Shown piece by piece: positions 1 to 7,396 of a DNA stretch of 42,403 nt. Numbering within the stretch: position 1 is the first letter of the stretch; every line of letters begins with the position of its first letter. The stretch is taken from NCBI GenBank assembly GCA_029101305.1, contig JAQXQS010000188.1, positions 1 to 42,403 of the forward strand, read 5' to 3'. The notes under the pieces are model-generated. The model was not told the origin of the DNA and did no database searches. It saw only the letters and a list, made by a program, of their open reading frames with translations. A program made the translations under genes and the position numbers. The DNA comes from Clostridia bacterium. GTDB lineage: Bacteria > Bacillota > Clostridia > Lachnospirales > Lachnospiraceae.

Positions 1-537
1 AAATATGTCTGTGCGCCTCCGATCCGTAAAAAAGAAGATCAGGACTGCCTGTGGAAGGCATTGGCAGATGGTGCGATCCAGACGGTAGCTACAGACCAGT
101 GCAGCTTTACTCTTGCACAGAAAGCACTTGGTAAGGATGACTTTACCAGGATTCCAGGTGGATTGCCAGGTGTTCAGACAAGAGGGACACTTCTTTATAC
201 ATATGGTGTGCGTACAGGCAGGATCACAGTGGAGAAAATGTGCCAGCTTTTATGCGAAAATCCAGCCAGACTATACGGCGTCTATCCAGAGAAAGGGGTA
301 ATCCGGGAAGGCAGCGATGCGGATATTGTTGTGTTTGATCCGGAAAAAGAAAGTGTGATCTCTGCAAAGACCCATGCGTATCATACTGATAACAATCCGT
401 ATGAAGGCTTCCGGCTTCATGGGGATATTGATAAGGTATTTCTCCGTGGGAGTCTTGCTGTGGATGATGGAAAGCTGATTCAGGAGAAGCTTGGAAAATA
501 TATAAAAAGAGGACTGAGACAGCCGCTTAATAATTAG
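1..537 (+). CDS. Dihydropyrimidinase/hydantoinase-like amidohydrolase, C-terminal part
   Basis: The frame is open from the first base and ends at TAG 535-537, giving the last 178 residues of a longer protein. The visible part contains the end of the metal-dependent amidohydrolase barrel (ATDQCSF, a region where D-hydantoinases carry a late substrate/metal loop) and the closing beta-sandwich signature GSDADIVVFDP typical of dihydropyrimidinases. Such enzymes open cyclic amide rings of dihydropyrimidines, hydantoins or related purine breakdown products. An XdhC-like gene nearby suggests a purine/pyrimidine catabolic cluster extending upstream of the window. The exact substrate cannot be told from this fragment. 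Confidence 0.85.
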   Translation, partial: KYVCAPPIRKKEDQDCLWKALADGAIQTVATDQCSFTLAQKALGKDDFTRIPGGLPGVQTRGTLLYTYGVRTGRITVEKMCQLLCENPARLYGVYPEKGVIREGSDADIVVFDPEKESVISAKTHAYHTDNNPYEGFRLHGDIDKVFLRGSLAVDDGKLIQEKLGKYIKRGLRQPLNN

Positions 538-541
538 TAAA

Positions 542-637
542 AAAGCCAGAACGTGTTTGAAAAGAGGTATCTGCAAAATTTCCCACAAAGTGGGGGTGCA
601 GATTGCGGGAAAGATTTTTCAAACATGTTCTGGCTTT
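542..637. terminator. Long composite hairpin between convergent genes
   Basis: An outer stem is formed by AAAGCCAGAACGTGTTTGAA at 542-561 and its near-perfect complement at about 617-637. An inner stem pairs ATCTGCA 569-575 with TGCAGAT 597-603, capped by CCCAC/GTGGG. T-runs or A-runs flank both sides. It sits between the converging amidohydrolase and symporter genes, so it probably works as a bidirectional terminator; it may also be a copy of a small dispersed repeat. Confidence 0.65.
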
Positions 638-654
638 CTTTCTATCAAATGTAA

Positions 655-1872
655 TTATCTGTATTTCTGGAATTCTATATCGGTTTCATGCCGCTTGACA
701 TAACCATTTAGAAATAGTATCAATGCACCATCACAGGTGGCATTGCAGGCGGCGGCAAAGGCATCGTGAAGAGCGAATGCTGCAAACATAAGAGCGATGC
801 CCGAGTCACCGAATTTCAGGATTCCGGTGAGGACTCCAAGAGATACCATCACAGTTCCCCATGGAAGCCCTGGGGTACCAAGGGAACAGGTGGCAAGCAG
901 AAGACTGAAAATTACCATTGTTCCTGGTGCAGGCACAGAGCCATAAAGGATCCGGGAGATCATCATGGCAAAAAATACTTCAGCGAGCACAGAACCACAG
1001 TGATGAATCTGTGTAAAAAGAGGGATTACTTCCCCAGCAAGCTTCGGGGAAAGCATTTCGCATTTTGTAGCAGCCTCCTGGGAATATTTTTCTGTGGCTG
1101 TGGAAGATGGATTTTTCAGTGCTGTTTTACATGTGGGCATATAATTTTTCAGGATCTTCCAGGGCTTTTCCCCGGAATAGGAGCCTGCAATATGATACAG
1201 GATCACTACCCATAGGCAATAGGCCGGTATGACGATGATAAGAGCCAGAAGCAGCAGAGGCAGATACTTAATAAAATACCCCTGATAAGCCAGTGTGCAC
1301 AGGGAAAGCCCGATATAGGCCGGCAGCAACGGCAGAAGAATCCGTGACATCAGGGAAAGTGTGATTCCCCGAAGTTCATTTATAAGCTCTTTGGTTCGTA
1401 TGGCATTTGTCCAACAGGCACCAAATCCCAGAAGCACCGAGAGCATCAAAGCACTGAGGGCAGAAACAGGTGCCGGGATCGGAAGCTCAAACAAGGTGTC
1501 CGGTAAAAAACGGAAAGAAAGACTATCTGTAGATACGGGAAGCCTTGGGATGATCAGATAACCAAGGATGGCTGCAAATGCTGCAGCTCCAAGCATGGAA
1601 AGATAAGTAATGCGGATGACTGGGGCAGTAGCCGGTGTAGGGTCTTTTTTGGCGGAAATAATGGAAGAGGCCATAAGACCTATGATGATCACAGGTGCCA
1701 GAAATGTGATCAATTGGCTGAGTACATAACGGGCGGTGACTACCAGATTTAGTATTCCTGAAGTCAGCCCCATAGTACGTGTGGCATTAAAAAACAGGCC
1801 TGCAAGTAGGCCAGGTATACTGACTGCCAGAATCCGGAATGGAAAACTGGCCATAATTCTTTTTTTCTTCAT
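655..1872 (-). CDS. Dicarboxylate/amino acid:cation symporter (DAACS/SDF family)
   Basis: The 405-residue product has about eight to ten hydrophobic segments and the layout of sodium/dicarboxylate symporters: an N-terminal FPFRILAVSIPGLLAGL stretch, a long hydrophilic loop at roughly 240-290, and a C-terminal HDAFAAACNATCDGALI segment in the position of the substrate-binding TM8 of the family. It would import a carboxylate or amino acid across the membrane with cations. The ATG at 1872 is preceded by GGAGG ten bases upstream and a strong promoter. Substrate is not assignable. It is transcribed alone, divergently from xdhC. Confidence 0.75.
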   Translation of the reverse strand: MKKKRIMASFPFRILAVSIPGLLAGLFFNATRTMGLTSGILNLVVTARYVLSQLITFLAPVIIIGLMASSIISAKKDPTPATAPVIRITYLSMLGAAAFAAILGYLIIPRLPVSTDSLSFRFLPDTLFELPIPAPVSALSALMLSVLLGFGACWTNAIRTKELINELRGITLSLMSRILLPLLPAYIGLSLCTLAYQGYFIKYLPLLLLALIIVIPAYCLWVVILYHIAGSYSGEKPWKILKNYMPTCKTALKNPSSTATEKYSQEAATKCEMLSPKLAGEVIPLFTQIHHCGSVLAEVFFAMMISRILYGSVPAPGTMVIFSLLLATCSLGTPGLPWGTVMVSLGVLTGILKFGDSGIALMFAAFALHDAFAAACNATCDGALILFLNGYVKRHETDIEFQKYR

Positions 1873-1893
1873 TGTGAAAATTCCTCCGCATGT

Positions 1894-1922
1894 ATTATAA
1901 TATACAGAAAAGAAAGGTGCAA
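1894..1922 (-). promoter_or_regulatory. Promoter of the DAACS symporter gene
   Basis: On the minus strand TTGCAC (1922-1917) and TATAAT (1899-1894) are separated by exactly 17 bases. The predicted start leaves a short leader containing the GGAGG site. Confidence 0.7.
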
Positions 1923-1996
1923 TGAAAACTTGGCAGGTATCTGGGGGAACATTGTCCGATCCCTGCAGGCGATAATTATAAAAGAGGTGACAGGTA

Positions 1997-3046
1997 ATGT
2001 ATAATAAAATCTATGAAATTCTGGATAAAAAAGGAAGAGTCAGAACCGGAACTTTTCTGGATGGTCCATACATGGGAAAGAAATGTATTTTACCATCTGG
2101 TATGACAGTACAAGAGGAAAAAGATTGTGAAACAGCTAAAAGTAATTCACGTATGCAGCTGCTTACAGAGAACCCGGAAGAAAAATCAATATGGACTCCG
2201 TATTTAAATATACTGGAAGAGACCAGGGAAACAAAAGTGATAGAAGCAGAAGGACAACAGCTTTTTATAGAAGATTACCGCAAGAATCCACATCTTGTGA
2301 TCTTTGGGGGAGGGCATGTATCCCAGCCAACAGCCCATCTTGGGAAAATGCTTGGCTTTCATGTGACGATCATGGATGACAGGGAAGAATTTGTAACGAG
2401 AGAACGTTTTCCAGAGGCAGACGAGCTGGTTTTTGGTGATTTTAAGGAACTGGACAAGTATATTCTGCCTTATGAGAATGCTTATTACGTGATACTCACC
2501 AGGGGGCATATTGGGGATGCGGACTGTCTTCGGAGGGTGCTAAACCGTCCTTATGAATATCTTGGAATGATCGGAAGTAAGAATAAAGTACGGATCACCA
2601 GGGAGAATCTTCTTAGTGAAGGGGTCAGCAGGGAAAAACTGGATGAAGTGCATGCACCTATTGGAATTCCCCTTGGAGGCCAGCTTCCAGAGGAAATTGC
2701 GGTGAGCATCATGGCAGAGATCATCAAGGTGAAAAACATGCATTATTCTGCATACTGTGATGAAAAAGTAGAGGCCGCAGTAATGGAGGGACGTCATGGA
2801 GTGATGGTTACCATTGCGAAGAAGTCAGGTTCTTCCCCGCGAGGTGTGGGAAGCAAAATGTTCGTGGAAGCTTCCGGGCATATAACAGGAAGTATCGGTG
2901 GAGGTAAAGTGGAGTTTGAAGCAATCCGTCACTGTAAAGAAGTGGAAGAAAAAGATGTGAAGCATTACGCACTGACAACAGATGGAAAGGATAGTCTGGG
3001 AATGATCTGCGGAGGACAGGTGACAGTAGTATTTGAGAGAATCTAG
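1997..3046 (+). CDS. XdhC/CoxI family molybdenum hydroxylase accessory protein
   Basis: The 349-residue protein has a Rossmann NAD(P)-like domain with HLVIFGGGH at 99-107 followed by a canonical DDREEF stretch, and a C-terminal XdhC_CoxI segment (about 255-349) ending in MICGGQV with Cys338. Members insert or sulfurate the molybdenum cofactor of xanthine dehydrogenase-type enzymes. The order Rossmann then CoxI segment, preceded by a short unrelated-looking N-terminus, differs from classical proteobacterial XdhC where the Cys-bearing domain comes first. AAAGAGGTGA at 1981 supports the ATG at 1997. No hydroxylase subunit is in the window; it may lie upstream with the amidohydrolase. Confidence 0.8.
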   Translation: MYNKIYEILDKKGRVRTGTFLDGPYMGKKCILPSGMTVQEEKDCETAKSNSRMQLLTENPEEKSIWTPYLNILEETRETKVIEAEGQQLFIEDYRKNPHLVIFGGGHVSQPTAHLGKMLGFHVTIMDDREEFVTRERFPEADELVFGDFKELDKYILPYENAYYVILTRGHIGDADCLRRVLNRPYEYLGMIGSKNKVRITRENLLSEGVSREKLDEVHAPIGIPLGGQLPEEIAVSIMAEIIKVKNMHYSAYCDEKVEAAVMEGRHGVMVTIAKKSGSSPRGVGSKMFVEASGHITGSIGGGKVEFEAIRHCKEVEEKDVKHYALTTDGKDSLGMICGGQVTVVFERI

Positions 3047-3068
3047 AGCCTTTTTCAAACAGGCTCTA
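3044..3068. repeat. Hairpin overlapping the xdhC stop codon
   Basis: TAGAGCCT (3044-3051, including the stop codon) and AGGCTCTA (3061-3068) form a perfect 8-bp stem with a 9-base loop. There is no following T-run, so termination is uncertain; it could protect the 3' end. Confidence 0.4.
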
Positions 3069-3142
3069 AGGCAGAAAGCATGGATAATGATTATCTGTAA
3101 CAGGAGAAAACGATCGACAAAACGATCGGCTGCACTTAGGGC

Positions 3143-3171
3143 TTGCATATTTTGTAATAATACTGTATATT
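3143..3171 (+). promoter_or_regulatory. Promoter of the SH3b lipoprotein gene
   Basis: TTGCAT (3143-3148), 17-base spacer, TATATT (3166-3171). Transcription would start near 3178, giving a leader of about 100 bases before the ATG at 3282. Confidence 0.65.
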
Positions 3172-3281
3172 AATTGTAACGATTCGCAGAAAGAGTCTGT
3201 TTTTGTAATGTAATTATAATGTAATTAAGAGAAGATGAATCAATTCAAAGCAGCGATGCTTTGTAAAGGAGGAATACTATT

Positions 3282-3806
3282 ATGAAAAGAGCAGGTTTGG
3301 CAGTTTTGCTTCTTGGTGCAGCACTTTGCATCCCGGGATGTGGATTTGAAGAAGGCGCAGGAGCAAGCGTTACAGTTATACAGGCAACCCCTACACCGAT
3401 TCCCACTCCCACACCAGAGGTTACCCCGACTCCAGAGGCAACTCCTACACCTGAGGTTGTAGTGGTACAGACTGCAAGCGGTGTAAATGTAACCAAACAG
3501 GATGGTACATATGTTGCAAATGCAGATGTAAACCTTCGTGCAGATGCCAGTGCAGACGCAGCACTGATCGCAAGCGTAGCAAATGGCACTCAGCTCACCA
3601 GCACAGGTGTATGTGATAATGGCTGGGTTGAGATTTCCTATGAAGGACAGACTGCATATGTATCTGGCGATTATGTAAGTGCAGTGGCAGCAGATACAGC
3701 AGCTGACGGTGCAGCCGCAGATGGTGCTGCAGCAGACGGAAGTGTAGACCAGGCAGCATTTACAGATGGCAGCGCAGATGCTTCAGCAGAGGCAGTAGCA
3801 GGCTGA
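3282..3806 (+). CDS. SH3b-domain lipoprotein, cell-surface
   Basis: The 174-residue product begins with a lipoprotein signal ending at IPGC (Cys20), so it is probably anchored outside the membrane. A linker at about 35-58 is made of Pro-Thr-Pro-Glu repeats and likely spans the wall. Residues about 70-130 form a bacterial SH3 domain (VNLRADAS, GTQLTSTGVCDNGWVEISY, GQTAYVSGDYVS), which usually binds peptidoglycan. The tail is rich in Ala, Asp and Gly with three AAADG-type repeats. AAAGGAGG eleven bases upstream supports the start. No enzymatic domain is present; the role may be wall binding or anchoring. Confidence 0.8.
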   Translation: MKRAGLAVLLLGAALCIPGCGFEEGAGASVTVIQATPTPIPTPTPEVTPTPEATPTPEVVVVQTASGVNVTKQDGTYVANADVNLRADASADAALIASVANGTQLTSTGVCDNGWVEISYEGQTAYVSGDYVSAVAADTAADGAAADGAAADGSVDQAAFTDGSADASAEAVAG

Positions 3807-3829
3807 TACAGTAATCTATGGTTACTGTA
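3807..3829 (+). repeat. Perfect 8-bp hairpin after the lipoprotein gene
   Basis: TACAGTAA (3807-3814) and TTACTGTA (3822-3829) start directly after the stop codon with a 7-base loop. No T-run follows, so it is not a complete intrinsic terminator. Confidence 0.4.
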
Positions 3830-3916
3830 GAGATAACGCTCTTTACCTTGTAACGCATTGGATGTCTGGCTATGAGCCAAACGGTGATGCATATACTGGC
3901 CAGCGAGAATGAGAAT

Positions 3917-3964
3917 GGAAAACGCTATGTAATGGATTTTGAATCTGTTATGTAGCGTTTTTTG
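3917..3964 (+). terminator. Intrinsic terminator downstream of the SH3b lipoprotein
   Basis: AAAACGCTA near 3919-3927 pairs with TAGCGTTTT near 3953-3961, and the stem runs into six T residues. It lies between two converging genes. Confidence 0.7.
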
Positions 3965-3971
3965 TGCAAAT

Positions 3972-4004
3972 AAAAAGAACCCTTTCCGAAAAATCAGAAA
4001 GGGT
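3972..4004 (-). terminator. Intrinsic terminator of luxS
   Basis: On the minus strand ACCCTTTC (4004-3997) and GAAAGGGT (3987-3980) form an 8-bp stem followed by TCTTTTTATTT. It begins 12 bases after the luxS stop codon. Confidence 0.8.
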
Positions 4005-4016
4005 AATCAGAAAACG

Positions 4017-4496
4017 TTATTTAGGATAAACCAGTCTGTCTGGCTGGATATCATAGAGTACTTCATCCAGGAACTTTTTGGCAAGGTATTTGGCCATGCC
4101 AAGATTCATATCCAGGTAATTTCCACAATCTTTAGCAGAAGCGCCAGGTACTTCACCCTTGAAGTCCCGGATAAATTCAAAGGTCTCGGTCATAAGTGGA
4201 ACGATATCTTTGGATTCATAATCTCCATTCAGCAGCAGATAATTGCCTGTGCGGCATCCCATAGGACCCCAGTAGATCATTTTCGGACCGAATTCCTTAT
4301 GGTTGCGCAGAAAAGTGGCTGCAAGATGCTCAATGGTGTGAAGCTCTGCGGTATTCATAACCGGTTCTTCGTTGGGGGAAGTCATGCGGATGTCAAAAGT
4401 AGTGATCATGCTGTTTCCAACCGGATCTTTACGGGAAACATAAACGCCCGGCTGAAGCTTGATATGGTCTATTGTAAAACTGGTGATTTTTTCCAT
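4017..4496 (-). CDS. luxS: S-ribosylhomocysteine lyase LuxS
   Basis: This 159-residue enzyme has the full LuxS signature: the metal-binding motif HTIEH (His53, His57) with Cys124 in DCGNY as third ligand, and GPMGCRTG carrying the catalytic Cys81. It cleaves S-ribosylhomocysteine to homocysteine and DPD, the autoinducer-2 precursor, in the activated methyl cycle in the cytosol. Length and motifs match the family end to end. It stands alone as a monocistronic unit with its own promoter and terminator; no pfs (mtnN) gene is adjacent. Confidence 0.97.
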   Translation of the reverse strand: MEKITSFTIDHIKLQPGVYVSRKDPVGNSMITTFDIRMTSPNEEPVMNTAELHTIEHLAATFLRNHKEFGPKMIYWGPMGCRTGNYLLLNGDYESKDIVPLMTETFEFIRDFKGEVPGASAKDCGNYLDMNLGMAKYLAKKFLDEVLYDIQPDRLVYPK

Positions 4497-4546
4497 GAAA
4501 AAGGCCTCGCTTTCTTAAATAAAAAATTAGATAATCATTTTTCTTG

Positions 4547-4575
4547 ATTTTAACAGACATTCCAGAATGTGACAA
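4547..4575 (-). promoter_or_regulatory. Promoter of luxS
   Basis: Minus-strand TTGTCA (4575-4570), 17-base spacer, TAAAAT (4552-4547). The leader is about 45 bases, with GAGG nine bases before the start codon. Confidence 0.65.
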
Positions 4576-4606
4576 GACACAAATGCCTGGAAAATCAGAT
4601 TTATAC

Positions 4607-4635
4607 TTGACAACGGAGCGTATTCATTTTATCAT
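4607..4635 (+). promoter_or_regulatory. Promoter of the phosphoribosyltransferase-like/codB unit
   Basis: TTGACA (4607-4612), 17-base spacer, TATCAT (4630-4635). Transcription would begin near 4642, just before a strong hairpin, leaving a leader of about 165 bases. Confidence 0.75.
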
Positions 4636-4641
4636 CTTTGT

Positions 4642-4768
4642 AAATATTGATGTCCCGTAGATAGCCGGACTATTTACGGGACATTATGCTGAGTATAAAG
4701 CTATAGGGAACAGGCTGTCTTTTGCTGAAGCATCAAATGGTGAACTATTGCAAAAGAGGGCTTTTTTT
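4642..4768 (+). promoter_or_regulatory. Structured leader RNA, possible attenuator
   Basis: ATGTCCCGTA (4650-4659) pairs perfectly with TACGGGACAT (4675-4684), extended inward by ATAG/CTAT around a CCGGA loop. A second stem pairs TCTTTTGC (4718-4725) with GCAAAAGA (4750-4757) and is followed by GGGC and seven T residues (4762-4768), as in a weak terminator. It does not match the purine, TPP, THF or preQ1 riboswitch signatures I know. Role inferred only from structure and position. Confidence 0.4.
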
Positions 4769-4808
4769 ACGGAAAAATCCGCAGAAGAAAGGGATGGAGG
4801 AACTTAGG

Positions 4809-5897
4809 ATGAAAAACTGGGAAAATGTAAGGCTGGTCAGGGAATTTTCTGAGCAGGGAGTAGACTGCTATAAGCTGGCAGGGGGCGATTATGTAAATGA
4901 ATATTATGTGGTGTCAGAAGCGGAGACGAGGAAGCTGATGAACACCCCGGAGGTAGTTGGCTATGAGGTATATCACTGTCTGATCCCGGCTACTTCACAG
5001 ATGCTTTATTATTTCAAAGAACAGAAGAAAGTGACAACTGCCAATATTTTATCCATCCTTCGCGGTGCCTTAAATTATCCGTTGGAGGAGAGCTGCTACA
5101 GAGAACATATCCGTGTGCATGATATCAGTTTTTTGTCCAGTGAGCGTGTATTTAAAGAAGATGAAATTGCAGGACTTGAGATCAAGTACAGCAAGCTGAC
5201 CATGGTACCGGGAAGCACCCTGATGATCGGGGATATCATAGCATCTGGTGAGACGCTGATTCATTGTCTTCGTTATGTAACTGATTTTTACCGTGCACAC
5301 AATGCACAGCTTCGGAATATTATTATCTTCACAATTGGTGGAACCAAGGGAATCGACATTCTGGAGAAGCTTACCGGCGAGATCCGGGAATACTGGCCGG
5401 ATTTCGAGGGATTTATTACTGTATATTATGAGGGCATCTTCAGTACTTACCAGGATAAAGGTGTTTCCGGAATCAATCTTCCAGATGTGGATTTCTACTG
5501 GAAGGATGGAATTATCGCACCGGAATTCCGCAGAGAGACTCTTTCCATGCGCAATCCTCTGTTTGAGAAATGTATTATCTATGATGGCGGGGCAAGAAGA
5601 TATGAGATCCATGAACATGTGGAAGAGGTGTTGGATTTCTGGAAAGGCATGTTAGAACGCTGTGACCAGATCAATATGAACGATTTAATCGAAGAAAAAC
5701 TTGGTTACGATCTGCCAATCAGTTATGAAGACTGGCTTAGCTGCTGTCATTTCCAGGAAATCGAATCTCCTGAGACAAAGTGGCTTTATGAAATGGAGAT
5801 GCGCTTTGCAGACTGTCTGAAAAATGTTACCCTGAAAGAGATCGCAGAACAGAGAATCGAAGAATTCACAACAGCTTTACGCAAATATATTCTGTAA
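4809..5897 (+). CDS. Phosphoribosyltransferase-like protein of unknown substrate
   Basis: The 362-residue product is not from a family I can name. The clearest feature is MIGDIIASGETL (about 139-150), which resembles the PRPP-binding loop of type I phosphoribosyltransferases (hydrophobic strand, acidic residue, small residues, Thr). An earlier in-frame ATG at 4722 exists, but GGAGG at 4796-4800 sits eight bases before ATG 4809, and the 4722 start would lie inside the leader stem. A nucleobase permease follows 116 bases downstream, so a role in nucleobase salvage is a reasonable inference. No membrane segment or signal peptide is seen. Confidence 0.6.
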   Translation: MKNWENVRLVREFSEQGVDCYKLAGGDYVNEYYVVSEAETRKLMNTPEVVGYEVYHCLIPATSQMLYYFKEQKKVTTANILSILRGALNYPLEESCYREHIRVHDISFLSSERVFKEDEIAGLEIKYSKLTMVPGSTLMIGDIIASGETLIHCLRYVTDFYRAHNAQLRNIIIFTIGGTKGIDILEKLTGEIREYWPDFEGFITVYYEGIFSTYQDKGVSGINLPDVDFYWKDGIIAPEFRRETLSMRNPLFEKCIIYDGGARRYEIHEHVEEVLDFWKGMLERCDQINMNDLIEEKLGYDLPISYEDWLSCCHFQEIESPETKWLYEMEMRFADCLKNVTLKEIAEQRIEEFTTALRKYIL

Positions 5898-5980
5898 TAC
5901 ACGGATAACCTGATGCCGGGAGTAAAGGATGTTTTGCTCCTGAGATCATAACATGTCTATACAAAAAGGAGAAAGGAAAC

Positions 5981-6002
5981 GTTACTGCTGCAATTCAGTA
6001 AC
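5981..6002 (+). promoter_or_regulatory. Hairpin between Shine-Dalgarno and start of the permease gene
   Basis: GTTACTG (5981-5987) and CAGTAAC (5996-6002) form a perfect stem. The only strong Shine-Dalgarno (AAGGAGAAAGG near 5966-5977) is upstream of it, about 37 bases from the ATG at 6014; a weaker AGG is at 6004-6006. This may tune translation. Confidence 0.35.
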
Positions 6003-6013
6003 CAGGTAAGAAA

Positions 6014-7261
6014 ATGGCAAAAGAGAAAAAAGTAAAAGACGTTGACTTTGCGGGAAAAGCCGTACCGGCAGACAGCCGTAAGGGAATGGTTACCATGTTT
6101 ATGATCATGCTGGGATTTACATTCTTTTCCGCAAGCATGTGGGTAGGACAGGAGCTTGCAGAGGGGCTTGATTTCTGGGGCTTTGTAAAATCCCTGCTTC
6201 TTGGTGGTGTGATTCTTGGCGCGTATACCGGAATGCTTGGATATGTAGGTGCCAAAACCGGCCTGTCACTGGATCTTCTTTCTAAGAGAGCCTTTGGGGA
6301 AAAGGGCTCTTACCTTCCCTCTGCGATGATCAGCTTTACACAGATCGGATGGTTCGGTGTTGGTCTGGCAATGTTCGCAATTCCTGTCTCAAAAGAGCTT
6401 CTGGGTGGAAGCAACGGGGCAATGTGGGGCCTTGTAATTCTGGCTGGCGTGTGCATGACTGCTTCCGCTTATTTCGGAATTGATTCTTTGACCATTGTCA
6501 GCTACATAGCAGTACCCCTTGTGGCAATTCTTGGTACGGTAGCGATGATCATGGCAGTAAACCAGGGAGATGGAACCATTATTGACCAGTTTGCGAAATC
6601 CAGCGGAAGTCTGACGATTATCGGTGGAGCAGGACTTGTGGTAGGTTCATTCGTGTCCGGTGGAACTGCAACCCCCAATTTTGCACGATTTGCAAAAAAT
6701 GGAAAAGTAGGTGCTATTACAACAGTAGTTGCATTTTTTATTGGTAACTCATTGATGTTTTTCTTTGGTGCTGTGTCTTCTATTTTTGTAGGTGGAAATG
6801 ATATTTTTGAGGTTATGATCCGCCTGAACCTGTTTTACCTGGCCGTACTGGTGCTTGGCCTTAACATCTGGACAACCAATGACAATGCCCTGTATACTGC
6901 AGGACTTGGACTTGCCAATATTTTCCATCAGAAAAAGAAGCCTATGGTATTGATTTCCGGTCTGATCGGAACTGTAGCTTCTGTATGGCTGTATTACAAT
7001 TTCTGTGACTGGCTGAACATTCTGAACTGTACCCTTCCGCCAGTTGGTATTATTGTAGTCATTGATTATTTCATGAATAAGAAGGACTATGAAACAGAAG
7101 AACAGCAGTTTAAAACTGTAAACTGGTTTTCCGTTGCAGGTGTCATCCTTGGCGCAGTTGTTGCCAATGTGCTGAAATGGGGCGTCGCTTCTATCAATGG
7201 TATGGTCGTAGCAGCAGTGTGCTATGCAGTGGGGCAGATGGTTTTTAAGAAGACAAGATAA
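6014..7261 (+). CDS. Cytosine/purine permease, NCS1 family (CodB-like)
   Basis: The 415-residue integral membrane protein has about twelve hydrophobic segments and NCS1 landmarks: an N-terminal GFTFFSASMWVGQEL, a conserved TQIGWFGVGLAMFA in the third helix region, and LNIWTTNDNALYTAGLGLAN, which matches the CodB stretch LxxWxxNxxNLY. Length is the same as CodB. It likely imports cytosine or a related base by proton or sodium symport. It is probably co-transcribed with the phosphoribosyltransferase-like gene upstream. Substrate among cytosine, purines and related bases cannot be fixed. Confidence 0.85.
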   Translation: MAKEKKVKDVDFAGKAVPADSRKGMVTMFMIMLGFTFFSASMWVGQELAEGLDFWGFVKSLLLGGVILGAYTGMLGYVGAKTGLSLDLLSKRAFGEKGSYLPSAMISFTQIGWFGVGLAMFAIPVSKELLGGSNGAMWGLVILAGVCMTASAYFGIDSLTIVSYIAVPLVAILGTVAMIMAVNQGDGTIIDQFAKSSGSLTIIGGAGLVVGSFVSGGTATPNFARFAKNGKVGAITTVVAFFIGNSLMFFFGAVSSIFVGGNDIFEVMIRLNLFYLAVLVLGLNIWTTNDNALYTAGLGLANIFHQKKKPMVLISGLIGTVASVWLYYNFCDWLNILNCTLPPVGIIVVIDYFMNKKDYETEEQQFKTVNWFSVAGVILGAVVANVLKWGVASINGMVVAAVCYAVGQMVFKKTR

Positions 7262-7293
7262 GAAAAAAGAAATTGAACAATCTGTGAAATCAA

Positions 7294-7321
7294 TTGTATT
7301 TTACCGGAAGTTCGTTATAAT
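7294..7321 (+). promoter_or_regulatory. Promoter of the cyclophilin lipoprotein gene
   Basis: TTGTAT (7294-7299), 16-base spacer, TATAAT (7316-7321). Predicted start near 7328, leader about 70 bases. Confidence 0.6.
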
Positions 7322-7396
7322 GAAGAAAGATGGCGTCGGGAATTGCCTGGCGTCATTTTTGCGTAATAGACAAAATGTTTTATTGGAGGCATAATC

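Noticed and set aside
766-1215. 149-codon plus-strand frame antisense to the symporter gene
   Set aside because: Composition is typical of antisense of a membrane protein and there is no ribosome site.
3245-3589. Minus-strand frame across the SH3b lipoprotein gene with Gly-Val repeats
   Set aside because: It is the reverse reading of the Pro-Thr linker; no start signals.
4675-4715. GCTGAG and TAGGGAAC strings recalling a TPP riboswitch
   Set aside because: The spacing is wrong and the essential CTGAGA, ACCUGAUCUGG-like and GCGTAGGGA elements are not present together.
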